Made by a program: the position numbers and the translations under genes
DNA from: Candidatus Melainabacteria bacterium
GTDB lineage: Bacteria; Cyanobacteriota; Vampirovibrionia; 2-02-FULL-35-15
Assembly: GCA_016193285.1 (NCBI GenBank)
Contig: JACPSL010000037.1
Span: 1 to 60,649 of the forward strand
Length of the DNA stretch: 60,649 nt
Direction of reading: 5' to 3'
Notes under the pieces: model-generated
What the model was told of the DNA's origin: nothing
Seen by the model: the letters and a program-made list of their open reading frames with translations, nothing else
Database searches by the model: none
Shown here: in pieces, positions 17,248 to 25,762 of the stretch
Layout of the letters: each line of letters begins with the position of its first letter
How positions within the stretch are numbered: the first letter of the stretch is position 1

Positions 17248-17250
17248 TCA

Positions 17251-18840
17251 ATGGAAATAAAATTAAAAAAGAATCATAAATATAACAAACTAATTTCAAT
17301 TGAATTATCAGAAAATAATTTAATTGCTACTGAAGTGCAGTTTGTTAAAAATAAAATTTACATTACAGGTACATTTACTTTAAACATCCCTATACTTCAA
17401 GATATCAATCAAACAATAAGTTTAATAAAAGAAGGTATAAAAAAATCAAATATAAAAACTAAAGATACTGTTATTGGTCTTTCAATGCAATATTTTAAAC
17501 TTTTTCCAGTTCCACTTCCCGCAACAATTCCTCTTGATGAAATTGATCAAATTATTTTACAAGAAGGCAATATTGATTTAAATAATAATTGTGTTTCCTG
17601 GTTGCCTTTAAAGAATACTCAGAGACAAGAAACTGATGGCATAACACGTTACGATGTGCTTGGCATCTCAGCTCAAAAAGCAATAATAAATATTGCTTTT
17701 AACATAGCTAAAAAATGTGGATTAAAATTAGTTTCTGTCACTCCATCGTTTTTAGGAGTTGGTGCTTTCTTAAGTGAAACTATTACCAGCAATTTAACAG
17801 CAACTCTTTGGGTATCTCAAATTAGATCAGAGCTTGTTATATGGACAGGACAAGAACCAATATATGAGCACTTATTTTTAACACATCAATTAAATGAACA
17901 AGTTTTTCAATCAATTAATCTTATAGAAACTCAGCTTATTGGTACTAAAGTTGCTGCTGTTTATGTTTATGGCCCTAATTTTTCTGGCATTGATAAAACT
18001 AAAGTTCCATATAACTTACAATCGTTTACTTTACCTCCAGATATAGTAGACTCTGGAAAAATTTTACAAAAAAACAATATAAACGAAATCATAGCCTCAT
18101 TAGGATTAGCATTAGCGGCAAGTAATAATACACCTTATCTTGTCCCTAATTTACTTATTCCTATTAAAAGCAAAACAAAAATTGATACTATTCAGAATTT
18201 AAAAAATGTTTTCAAGGATCTTTCTAAATCTCAAAAAAATCCTAAAAAAGGATTTAAACTACCTTTTAAAATTGATTCTAAGTATCTTGATCCTCAGTTA
18301 ACTAAATATATTACTTGCGCATTTGTTGTTTTCTTCTTTTCTTTTTTGATTAGTTTTTTTATACAAAGTTTCTTAATGCCTGGTGTAGTTGCTACTCAAT
18401 CTCTTTATGAAAACAAAATTACTCTTGCTCAAATTCATTTAAACAAACTTTTAAATTTTGAAAAAGCAAACAAGATATTTAAAATAAAAAATGATTACTT
18501 CTCAAGCTTAATTGATAAAAGAATGCCATGGTCAAGGATATTACAGGAAGTTGCAAAAATGACACCAAAAGAATTGTGGATAGATAGACTTGAAATTAAA
18601 AATAATAATATTGATATTTTTGGCAGAGCATTGAATGTTGATGCTGTTGCTAACTTTTCTATTAACTTAAACTACACTGCAATGTTACTTGGCAAAGCTC
18701 AAATTATTGCACTAAAGAAATTTGATGAAGAAGGAATTGAAATTATCGAATTTCAGGTTTCAAGCAGAGTTAATGAAAAGGAAAAACCTTACAAGAAAAA
18801 CAATTCAGATGTTATCTCTGATGCTAGTAAAAAAACATAA
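17251..18840 (+). CDS. PilM-PilN fusion, type IV pilus assembly
   Basis: Residues 1-310 look like the actin-fold PilM protein (LISIELSENNLIATEVQF; TVIGLSMQYFKLFPVPLP; a long central ATPase-like region). A single transmembrane segment follows at about residues 352-375 (TCAFVVFFFSFLISFF). The periplasmic C-terminus matches PilN (PWSRILQEVAKMTPKELWIDRLEI, IDIFGRALNVDAVANFSINL). PilM and PilN are normally separate partners of the pilus alignment complex; here they are one 529-residue chain, topologically like GspL. It starts 3 bases after the prepilin peptidase gene. Assignment by fold pattern. Confidence 0.75.
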   Translation: MEIKLKKNHKYNKLISIELSENNLIATEVQFVKNKIYITGTFTLNIPILQDINQTISLIKEGIKKSNIKTKDTVIGLSMQYFKLFPVPLPATIPLDEIDQIILQEGNIDLNNNCVSWLPLKNTQRQETDGITRYDVLGISAQKAIINIAFNIAKKCGLKLVSVTPSFLGVGAFLSETITSNLTATLWVSQIRSELVIWTGQEPIYEHLFLTHQLNEQVFQSINLIETQLIGTKVAAVYVYGPNFSGIDKTKVPYNLQSFTLPPDIVDSGKILQKNNINEIIASLGLALAASNNTPYLVPNLLIPIKSKTKIDTIQNLKNVFKDLSKSQKNPKKGFKLPFKIDSKYLDPQLTKYITCAFVVFFFSFLISFFIQSFLMPGVVATQSLYENKITLAQIHLNKLLNFEKANKIFKIKNDYFSSLIDKRMPWSRILQEVAKMTPKELWIDRLEIKNNNIDIFGRALNVDAVANFSINLNYTAMLLGKAQIIALKKFDEEGIEIIEFQVSSRVNEKEKPYKKNNSDVISDASKKT

Positions 18841-19657
18841 TTTTTTAAATTTTAATTTAACTATCTTTATGGTGTGTTTGAGTATTTTATTCTTAGCACC
18901 TTTACTTTGGATGATTTCAACCTCACTAAAGACACCAGAACAAATTTTTTTACCTTATATAAAATGGATACCAAACCCAATTGCTTGGGATAATTACATT
19001 AAAGTATTTGATTCTGTAAATCTCGTTCAAGCAATTCTAAACACAACGTTTATTTCAATTTTAAACGTAATTGGTGTTTTAATTTCATCATCACTGGCTG
19101 CTTATGCTTTTAGTGTTTTAAAGTGGAGATTTAGGGATTTATTTTTTTATGTAACTCTTTCAACAATGATGTTGCCTGAAATGGTTACACTAGTTCCTCA
19201 ATTTATTTTATTTCAAAAGCTTGGGTGGTATGGAACATATTTACCTTTAATTGCACCAAGTTTTTGTGGCAATGCATTTTATATATTTTTACTAAGACAA
19301 TTTTTTCTGACAATTCCACGTGAGTTACATGAAGCAGCAAGTGTAGATGGTTGTTCAGAATTTAGTATTTATAAAAATATTTATTTAAAACTTTCAATCC
19401 CGGCTTTATCAGTAGTAGCACTTTTTCAATTTTTACTTAGCTGGAATGATTTAATGAAACCATCAATATATTTAATTAATCAAAATCAATACACTTTATC
19501 ATTAGCTCTTCAACAATTTAAAGCTCAACATGGTGGTACTGAATGGGCATTACTTATGGCAGCAAGTACAATTATAGTTCTTCCAATTGTTATTATTTTC
19601 TTTTTTGCTCAAAGAACTTTTGTGCAAGGCATTACTATGACAGGAATAAAAGAATAA
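18821..19657 (+). CDS. Carbohydrate ABC transporter permease, MalG type
   Basis: The 278-residue inner-membrane protein has about six hydrophobic segments and the EAA loop EAASVDGCSEFSIYKNIYLKLSIP that contacts the ATPase. The pattern LLWMISTSLKTPEQIF near the N-terminus and the C-terminal FVQGITMTGIKE are typical of MalG/LacG/UgpE permeases. I chose the ATG at 18821 (overlap of 20 bases with the pilus gene); longer starts lie deep in that gene. It pairs functionally with the ATPase at 15012. Confidence 0.9.
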   Translation: MLVKKHNFLNFNLTIFMVCLSILFLAPLLWMISTSLKTPEQIFLPYIKWIPNPIAWDNYIKVFDSVNLVQAILNTTFISILNVIGVLISSSLAAYAFSVLKWRFRDLFFYVTLSTMMLPEMVTLVPQFILFQKLGWYGTYLPLIAPSFCGNAFYIFLLRQFFLTIPRELHEAASVDGCSEFSIYKNIYLKLSIPALSVVALFQFLLSWNDLMKPSIYLINQNQYTLSLALQQFKAQHGGTEWALLMAASTIIVLPIVIIFFFAQRTFVQGITMTGIKE

Positions 19658-19690
19658 TTGACAATTAATAATTGACAATTGATAATAAGG
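19656..19690. repeat. Heptamer array AATTGAC/AATTGAT
   Basis: AATTGAC, AATTAAT, AATTGAC, AATTGAT and a degenerate AATAAGG run in tandem, starting at the stop codon of the permease gene. This is a short tandem array of 7-bp units like those common in cyanobacteria, between the gene and tRNA-Glu. Confidence 0.75.
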
Positions 19691-19734
19691 GGTGTAAGTT
19701 TAAGTGGGTTAATGAGTCTCTGATTTTCTAGAAG

Positions 19735-19807
19735 GCCCTCATCGTCTAGTGGCCTAGGACATCGCCCTTTCACGGCGGTAACACCGGTTCAAATCCGGTT
19801 GGGGGTA
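19735..19807 (+). tRNA. tRNA-Glu (anticodon TTC)
   Basis: The 73-base cloverleaf starts GCCCTCATCGTCTAG and ends GGTTGGGGGTA. The acceptor stem is GCCCTCA/TGGGGGT with G-T pairs at its first and fifth positions. The anticodon loop CTTTCAC carries TTC at 19769-19771, and the T-arm is ACCGG-TTCAAAT-CCGGT. The CCA is not encoded. It may serve translation and C5-pathway haem synthesis. Confidence 0.95.
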
Positions 19808-20023
19808 TAATTTGGAGCTTTAGCCATAAACTACATTCCATAACAAACTCCAAGAATTGGAATTCCAAGATTAAATATCATCTGAGCACACATTTAACTC
19901 CCGCGCTCTTCTTGCAATGAGTTCTGCATATTGTGAGCCAAAATCTAAAACTGCGACAAAATCATGAAACTCTAAATTGCTATCTTTAGTTTGCTGAAGT
20001 AATTCATTGCTTGATATGCTCAT
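19808..20023 (-). pseudogene. guaA: Remnant of GMP synthase N-terminal (glutaminase) domain
   Basis: Minus strand from an ATG at 20023 reads [21 protein letters not shown], the start of the GuaA amidotransferase domain, then NVCSDDI and a TAA stop. Shifting frame, the sequence resumes as [15 protein letters not shown], then a TAG where GuaA has Gln, then FMAK. The roughly 40 residues normally between these blocks are deleted, and the rest of the gene is absent. It begins 3 bases after the response-regulator stop and ends against the tRNA-Glu gene. This is a dead fragment; the functional guaA must be elsewhere. Confidence 0.85.
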
Positions 20024-20026
20024 CTT

Positions 20027-20473
20027 TTAATTGTTTGTAGGGAGTTCAACTACAGTTAGCCAAAAATCTTCAATTGATTTTACAACAGAAAGGAATCTCT
20101 CAAAATCAAATGGTTTTAAAACATAACAGTTTGCATGTAGGTTATAACTTTTAAAAATATCTTCCTCAGCTTTTGAAGTGGTTAAAATAATTACAGGGAT
20201 TCTTTTTAGACTGTCATTAGCTTTTATTTCCTCTAAGACTTCACGCCCATCTTTTTTAGGAAGATTTAAATCAAGCAAAATGATATCCGGTGTTGCAACG
20301 TTTTCATATTTACCTCTTTTTAAAAGATAATCCATGGCTTCAACACCATCTTGCACCACTATAATTTTATTTTTTACCTTGGATTCCTTAAATGCTTCAA
20401 TAGTGAGTTTCGCGTCTCCAAGATTATCTTCAACAAGTAATATCTCAGTAATTTTATGGTTATTTAAATTCAT
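20027..20473 (-). CDS. Receiver-only response regulator, Rcp1 type
   Basis: The 148-residue single REC domain has the acidic pair (LLVEDN), the phospho-acceptor Asp in IILLDLNLPKKDG, Thr in VIILTTSK and Lys in YVLKPFDFERF. There is no output domain. The insert KRGKYENVATP before the acceptor strand is typical of regulators that partner with phytochrome-like kinases. Its start overlaps the kinase gene by 14 bases, so kinase and regulator are coupled. Confidence 0.92.
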   Translation of the reverse strand: MNLNNHKITEILLVEDNLGDAKLTIEAFKESKVKNKIIVVQDGVEAMDYLLKRGKYENVATPDIILLDLNLPKKDGREVLEEIKANDSLKRIPVIILTTSKAEEDIFKSYNLHANCYVLKPFDFERFLSVVKSIEDFWLTVVELPTNN

Positions 20474-21872
20474 GTTTTTCTTTTGTTGGCAGTGTAAAAT
20501 AAAATGTACTTCCTTTACCTGGTTCTGAATCTACCCATATTTTTCCAGCATGTTGTTCTACAATCTTCTTGCAGATTGCAAGCCCAATACCAGTTCCTGG
20601 GTATTCTTGTCTAGTGTGTAATCGTTGAAAAATTACAAAAATGCGATGGGCAAATTGTTTATCAAAACCAATACCATTATCTTGTACACTAAATAAGTAT
20701 TCTCCCTCTTTCTTCTCATATGAAATATTAATTTGAGGTGTTTCTTCCTTTTTTCCATATTTAATTGCATTTGCTATTAGATTTTGAAATAGTTGAGTAA
20801 GTTGAACTTTATCACCTGTGATTTCAGGAAGCTCACTAAAAGTCACTTTAGTACCAGTTTCATTAATTGTTAATTTCATGTCTTTAAGTATTGTGTCTAT
20901 TATTTCTTTACAACTTATTATCTCGGGAGATTTTCTTTGTGTTCCAATTCTTGAATATTTAAGCAAATCATCAATAAGTTGTTGCATTCTTTTTACTCCA
21001 TCTACTGCGAAGCTAATATACTCTCTGGCATTATCATCCAGTTCGTCAGAATATTTTTTAGCTAGAAGTTGTGTATAGCTTGCGACCATTCTAAGTGGTT
21101 CTTGAAGGTCATGGGAAGCTACATATGCAAAATGTTCTAGTTCTTTATTGGATTTTTCAAGTTCAATACTCTTAGTTTTTATTATTTCTTCTGCTTTTTT
21201 TCGTGCAGTAATGTCAACAACAGATGCAAGTACAGATATCCCTTCAGTTGTTTTAATTGGATTTAGACCAATCTCAATTGGAACTTCAGTACCATCTTTT
21301 TTACGACCAGAGAGATCCCGATTTGTACCCAGTGCTCTGGTTTTTGGTTCAAGAAAGAAATTATTTCTATATACAACATGTTTGGTTCTAAAACGTTCAG
21401 GTATAAGTATTTCAATTGGTTGACCAAGTAATTCACTCTGAGTATATCCAAAGAGAATTTCAGCTTGAGAGTTAACAAGACTAATCTCCCCTCCTTTCTC
21501 GACCATAATTAGTGCAGTGGTAGCAGATTCAGTAACGAGGTGGAAATTCTCTTCAGCTTTAACCTGCTTTATTCCAATAATGGTAATGAACCAAATTGCA
21601 ACAATTGATAATACCCTGTTAAAGACAGCCTTCCAAACCTCTATACCTGGTGGTGACAAAAAGAACCCTACGACTGTAGCTATGGTCCCAATAACTGCAT
21701 ATAACAAAATCAATTTTATATCTCTTGAAATCAAAAGAAGAGATATTACTAGTATGTAAGTAATGCCTACAGCCATACCAAGTGGTGTGATGGTGTCTAG
21801 AAGAAAAAAAGCAATCATCAATAGAGTGCTGTAAAATATGATTTTTATCTTGTTTTTTGTAATGCTATTCAT
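20460..21872 (-). CDS. PAS-containing membrane histidine kinase
   Basis: The 470-residue kinase has four hydrophobic segments in its first 105 residues, with almost no periplasmic loop. A PAS domain follows (about 112-225, SLVNSQAEILFGYTQSELLG). The HisKA region has the H-box YVASHDLQEPLRMVASY, and the ATPase domain has N (QNLIANAIKYG), G1 (DNGIGFD) and G2 (GTGIGLAI) boxes. The H-box and the receiver-only partner resemble the Cph1/Rcp1 class, but there is no bilin-binding GAF domain here, so the input signal is unknown. Confidence 0.92.
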   Translation of the reverse strand: MNSITKNKIKIIFYSTLLMIAFFLLDTITPLGMAVGITYILVISLLLISRDIKLILLYAVIGTIATVVGFFLSPPGIEVWKAVFNRVLSIVAIWFITIIGIKQVKAEENFHLVTESATTALIMVEKGGEISLVNSQAEILFGYTQSELLGQPIEILIPERFRTKHVVYRNNFFLEPKTRALGTNRDLSGRKKDGTEVPIEIGLNPIKTTEGISVLASVVDITARKKAEEIIKTKSIELEKSNKELEHFAYVASHDLQEPLRMVASYTQLLAKKYSDELDDNAREYISFAVDGVKRMQQLIDDLLKYSRIGTQRKSPEIISCKEIIDTILKDMKLTINETGTKVTFSELPEITGDKVQLTQLFQNLIANAIKYGKKEETPQINISYEKKEGEYLFSVQDNGIGFDKQFAHRIFVIFQRLHTRQEYPGTGIGLAICKKIVEQHAGKIWVDSEPGKGSTFYFTLPTKEKHEFK

Positions 21873-22029
21873 TTGCGTTTTGTATGCGGGGAATCTTTTA
21901 GGCTAACGGTTCTGGACAAATGATTTATAGAGTTCTTAACTTAAGTAACAATACCACGATTTTAAATCTTTCCCAAGGTTCTTTTTTTTTTATAAAATGT
22001 GATATTCAAAAGATTAGAAAAATGTTGCA

Positions 22030-22058
22030 TTGAAGAACACAATAATTCATGTTATAAT
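22030..22058 (+). promoter_or_regulatory. Promoter of the second response regulator
   Basis: TTGAAG (22030-22035) and TATAAT (22053-22058) are 17 bp apart. A GGGAG Shine-Dalgarno at 22073-22077 follows, 6 bases before the ATG at 22084. Confidence 0.65.
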
Positions 22059-22083
22059 TTAAGGAAAAAACAGGGAGAATAGT

Positions 22084-22461
22084 ATGATCGACATACTTCT
22101 TCTGGAAGATAATCTTGGTGACGAGAAGCTAGTTGAAGAAATGCTATTAGAAAATAACAATGATTTTCATCTAACATGCGCTAGAAAACTTTCAGAAGGA
22201 ATAAAATATTTAGAGAAAAATGCTTTTGATGTTATTTTATTAGATTTAACACTGCCAGATAGTACTGGTTTTAACTCACTTACAGAAATAAAAATTAAAG
22301 CTCCAGAAACCCCAATAATTATTCTTACAGGGAGTATTGTAAAACGTCCCGAATTAAAGAAGTGTTTAGATAATGTTGACACTTATTTAGTAAAGGGAGA
22401 AATAGATAGTAATTCTTTAGTAAGTGCCATTACTAATGCTGTTCAAAATTTTACTTCATGA
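22084..22461 (+). CDS. Receiver-only response regulator
   Basis: A 125-residue REC domain has ILLLEDNLGDEKLVEEML, the acceptor Asp in VILLDLTLPDSTG, and ILTGS and VKGEID near the switch residues. The canonical Lys is in the YLVKGE motif. There is no output domain. It is divergent from the kinase gene and has its own promoter and a good ribosome site. It could be a second target of the same kinase. Confidence 0.88.
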   Translation: MIDILLLEDNLGDEKLVEEMLLENNNDFHLTCARKLSEGIKYLEKNAFDVILLDLTLPDSTGFNSLTEIKIKAPETPIIILTGSIVKRPELKKCLDNVDTYLVKGEIDSNSLVSAITNAVQNFTS

Positions 22462-22499
22462 TATTACATGTAATTTTATGAAAAGATTACTTGCGTGGT

Positions 22500-23579
22500 C
22501 TATGTAGACATACCGCTCATAGCTGGAGGAGTGTTTATACTTTCAGGGACAGTATCCATAGTTGGAGGGTTTTCAGAACTACCCATTGCAAATGGTGGTG
22601 GGCCGTTCATTTCAGTTCCACTACCTTCTTCATTACCAGTCATACTAGGTTCTTCAGGTCCAGTCATTGATGGTCCACCTTCTATAGATGGTGTTGGTTT
22701 TGGAGGAGTATCCATTGATGGCTGAACAGTTCCAGAGCTATTGTTGTTTGGTTCACTCATGGTTGGACCACCCATCACTGCTCCCCCACTTGGAGTTGGT
22801 TCAATGCTTGATCCTTTCGGCCCCTTGGGTCCTTTTCCTGGTGCTAGACATCCTCTATTTTCATTTAACTTTCTTCCTTCTGAAGTATGCCCATCAGTAA
22901 ACATTACCTGGAACTGCCTATCACCTGTTAGTTTCAATTTTATTTTTGTAGTTTTACTGTCTTGTGACAGAGCAGTAAGTTCAACTTCATTCTCAGAAAT
23001 TATTGTTTGCCCTGTTATAACACCATTTAAAAATGCACCGCCTTGATGGACAGTACCTTCAAGTTTTCCTTCTTTCACGCATAGCTTAAAAGTAATTATA
23101 TTTGAGCTTGGTGAATCATCTGTTATATGAGCCAGCAACTTTCTTGCGGGAGTTTTAGAAGTCAAGGTTGGTGTCGGAGAAGAAACAATGACCGGACAAA
23201 GAATATTTTGATCAGCATTAGTATTACTCTCTGTGCAATCGTTGTTAGTATTTTTGGTGCATCCTTTATATACGCTAGTGAATTTGTCAAAGCAGACGTT
23301 ATCATATCCGTTATCTGAGCAGATATTAAAATAAGATGTTTGGCTGGACTCTAATTCTGTACAAGTTTTTGCAGTTGTGGCAGTAGGTATTGGGGTTGGC
23401 TCACTTACTGGCTTTTTAACTTTTACTTTCCAGATACCTGTAAATTTTGAATTTAAAGTAACTGCTACATCACTTGAGTTTGTAGTTTGTCCAATTACCA
23501 CATCATTTCCTACAATTAAAAAACTAAAACATATAATTAATAAAAATAAAATTCCAACTACAAAATTAACTTTTTTCAT
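22500..23579 (-). CDS. Secreted Cys-rich and Pro/Gly/Ser/Met-rich protein
   Basis: An N-terminal signal sequence (KK, then VVGILFLLIICFSFLIVG) is followed by FTGIWKVKVKKP. A six-cysteine cluster comes next (CTELES, NICSDN, NVCFDK, KGCTKN, NDC). Then there is a beta-rich domain with LEGTVHQGGAFLNGVI, and a low-complexity tail of Pro, Gly, Ser, Thr and Met. The tail resembles a cell-surface linker. I chose the second in-frame ATG (23579), which has AAGAGA at good spacing; one two codons upstream is possible. No family is recognised. A similar GxW opening (FIGKWNMQ) is seen in the secreted protein at 47657. Confidence 0.65.
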   Translation of the reverse strand: MKKVNFVVGILFLLIICFSFLIVGNDVVIGQTTNSSDVAVTLNSKFTGIWKVKVKKPVSEPTPIPTATTAKTCTELESSQTSYFNICSDNGYDNVCFDKFTSVYKGCTKNTNNDCTESNTNADQNILCPVIVSSPTPTLTSKTPARKLLAHITDDSPSSNIITFKLCVKEGKLEGTVHQGGAFLNGVITGQTIISENEVELTALSQDSKTTKIKLKLTGDRQFQVMFTDGHTSEGRKLNENRGCLAPGKGPKGPKGSSIEPTPSGGAVMGGPTMSEPNNNSSGTVQPSMDTPPKPTPSIEGGPSMTGPEEPSMTGNEEGSGTEMNGPPPFAMGSSENPPTMDTVPESINTPPAMSGMST

Positions 23580-23858
23580 TTGCATATCTCTTTTTTTTAC
23601 TTCTTACTTTTATTATATAGAGATTAAATTTCAAGATTATTAAAGATTGTTAGAACTAAGTCCGTTAATGGTTTTAAACTAATTTAATAGCTCCACTGTG
23701 GGTTTAGTACTACTCTCCACCCCTATCACGGGACTTTCCTGCAGTATTTTGTTTCTGCAAAAAGGGGAGATCCAAAACATGATGGCATATACAACATAAA
23801 TAAAATCAGATATGATAGTCACTGAGTAATCAAAGTGCGATTTATTGTTTATAATGCA

Positions 23859-25094
23859 ATGACAGCTGAGATAAAAAATTTAGACACGCAAAAAATTTCT
23901 TTTAAGGGAGGAAAAATTATAGTACCTCCTAAGGTTGCAATACCCTTTATTGAAGGTGATGGTACTGGTCCAGATATTTGGAAGGCAACTAAAAGAGTAT
24001 TAGAGGCTTCAGTAAAAATTGCTTATAAAGGTGAAAAAGAAATTTCCTGGGTAGAAGTTTTAGCAGGACAAAAGGCCTTTGATCAAACAAATAATTGGTT
24101 GCCAGAAGAAACTTTAAATAAAATCCGTGAATATAAGGTAGCAATTAAAGGTCCATTAACTACTCCTACTGGTGGTGGTATTAGAAGTTTAAATGTAACT
24201 TTAAGACAAATATTTGACTTATATGCATGTATAAGGCCTGTTAAATATTTTGAAGGAATTTCAACTCCTGTAAAATCTCCTGAAAAAGTTGACTTAGTCA
24301 TATTTCGTGAAAACACAGAAGATGTTTATAGTGGCATTGAATTTCAATGGAGCTCAAAAGAAGCGAGTAAAGTACAAGAGTTTCTAGCTTCTTTAGGACA
24401 TAAAATTCGTTCAAATTCAGGCATAGGTATAAAACCAATTTCTGAATTTGCAAGTAAAAGGCTTGTTAGAAAGGCCATTGATTTTGCTATTAAAAATAAA
24501 AAACCATCAGTAACTTTAGTCCATAAAGGCAACATCATGAAATACACAGAAGGTGCTTTTTGTAAATGGGGTTATGAAGTTGCATTAAATGAGTTTAGAG
24601 ACAATGTTATTACTGAGGAAGAAATAACAAAAAGTAAAAATAAAGATTTTAAAGATGAAAAAGTTTTAATTAAAGATCGTATTGCTGACAATATGTTTCA
24701 GCAGCTTTTAACAAGACCAGATGAATACTCAATTATTGCAACTACAAATTTAAATGGTGATTATTTATCTGATGCTTGTGCTGCTCAGGTTGGAGGATTA
24801 GGTATTGCTCCTGGAGCAAATATTGGGGATGAAATTGCAATATTTGAAGCTACACATGGAACTGCACCAAAATACGCAAACCAAGATAAAGTAAACCCAG
24901 GTTCAATGATTTTATCTGGTGTTATGATGCTTGATTATATGGGCTGGTTAGAAGCATCTGCTTTAATTTTAAATGCATTTTCTAAAACAATAAAACAAAA
25001 AAAGGTAACTTATGATCTTGCCAGGCAAATGACAGAATCTGTCCTTTTAAAAACCAGTGAATTTGCTTCTGCAATTATTCAAAACATGAACTAG
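23859..25094 (+). CDS. icd: Isocitrate dehydrogenase (NADP type)
   Basis: The 411-residue product has [14 protein letters not shown], the substrate-binding SLNVTLRQ loop, [31 protein letters not shown] and [20 protein letters not shown], all hallmarks of the bacterial isocitrate dehydrogenase. It makes 2-oxoglutarate, a substrate for the ferredoxin oxidoreductase class encoded at 34150. The ATG at 23859 gives the usual N-terminus; a GTG at 23835 is in frame but less likely. No Shine-Dalgarno is evident. Confidence 0.95.
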   Translation: MTAEIKNLDTQKISFKGGKIIVPPKVAIPFIEGDGTGPDIWKATKRVLEASVKIAYKGEKEISWVEVLAGQKAFDQTNNWLPEETLNKIREYKVAIKGPLTTPTGGGIRSLNVTLRQIFDLYACIRPVKYFEGISTPVKSPEKVDLVIFRENTEDVYSGIEFQWSSKEASKVQEFLASLGHKIRSNSGIGIKPISEFASKRLVRKAIDFAIKNKKPSVTLVHKGNIMKYTEGAFCKWGYEVALNEFRDNVITEEEITKSKNKDFKDEKVLIKDRIADNMFQQLLTRPDEYSIIATTNLNGDYLSDACAAQVGGLGIAPGANIGDEIAIFEATHGTAPKYANQDKVNPGSMILSGVMMLDYMGWLEASALILNAFSKTIKQKKVTYDLARQMTESVLLKTSEFASAIIQNMN

Positions 25095-25097
25095 CTT

Positions 25098-25103
25098 TAT
25101 ACT
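25098..25103 (+). promoter_or_regulatory. -10 box of the MBL-fold gene
   Basis: TATACT ends 6 bases before the ATG at 25110, inside the 15-base gap after icd. With no Shine-Dalgarno this fits a leaderless transcript. Confidence 0.5.
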
Positions 25104-25109
25104 TTTAGT

Positions 25110-25757
25110 ATGAACAACTTTTTTATAAAACAAATGCAAGTTGGACCAATGGAAAATTTTATTTATTTTATTGGAGATAAAACTACAAATGAAGTTGTAG
25201 TAATGGATCCAGCATGGGATGTTAATTTCTTAATTGACGAGACTAAAAAAAATAATTTAATTATTAAAGCTGCTTTACTAACACATGGGCATTTTGATCA
25301 TACTAATGGTGTAGAGGAATTATTAAAGCATTTTGATATTCCTGTTTATATAAATAAACACGAAGTAGATTTTTTTAAGCTTAATTCTGGAAAGGAAAAT
25401 TTAAAGGAAGTAGAATCTGGTGAAAAATTAAAAGTTGGGAATATTGAAATTTGCTTTGTTCATACTCCTGGACATACACCAGGTTCTCAATGTTTTTTAA
25501 TTCAAAACAATTTGATATCTGGGGATACATTGTTTATTGATGGTTGTGGTAGGTGTGATTTACCAGGTGGGGATGTAAATCAAATGTTTGACACTATTTA
25601 TAATAAACTTATGAAAATGAGAGATGATACAATAATCTTCCCTGGACACAATTATGCTAAAAAGAAATATGACTCTTTGTTAAATCAAAAAAAAACAAAC
25701 CCATATATGCAGTACGATAACTTAATGACATTTATAGGAAAAAGATTACCAACTTAG
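25110..25757 (+). CDS. MBL-fold hydrolase, glyoxalase II-like
   Basis: The 215-residue product has the metallo-beta-lactamase metal motif THGHFDHTNG (HxHxDH), then VHTPGHTPGSQCF and DTLFIDGCGRCDLPGG, and ends with IFPGHNYA. These match small hydroxyacylglutathione hydrolase-like proteins, which act on thioesters or persulfides. The C-terminal helical substrate domain of true glyoxalase II is short here, so the substrate is open. It is convergent with the next gene, with only 5 bases between stops. Confidence 0.9.
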   Translation: MNNFFIKQMQVGPMENFIYFIGDKTTNEVVVMDPAWDVNFLIDETKKNNLIIKAALLTHGHFDHTNGVEELLKHFDIPVYINKHEVDFFKLNSGKENLKEVESGEKLKVGNIEICFVHTPGHTPGSQCFLIQNNLISGDTLFIDGCGRCDLPGGDVNQMFDTIYNKLMKMRDDTIIFPGHNYAKKKYDSLLNQKKTNPYMQYDNLMTFIGKRLPT

Positions 25758-25762
25758 CTATT

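Noticed and set aside
19801-20026. A short functional gene downstream of the response regulator (ATG at 20023)
   Set aside because: The frame is only 50 codons and is an obvious GuaA fragment with stops and a deletion, so it is listed as a pseudogene.
22495-23046. Plus-strand Pro/Gly-rich frames opposite the secreted protein
   Set aside because: Low-complexity complement of the minus-strand tail; the minus frame has a signal peptide and ribosome site.
23640-23834. Possible riboswitch upstream of icd (CTCC..CCCCT with AGGGGAG, and TGCAG/CTGCA stems)
   Set aside because: The pairings are short and imperfect and match no riboswitch I know; likely chance.
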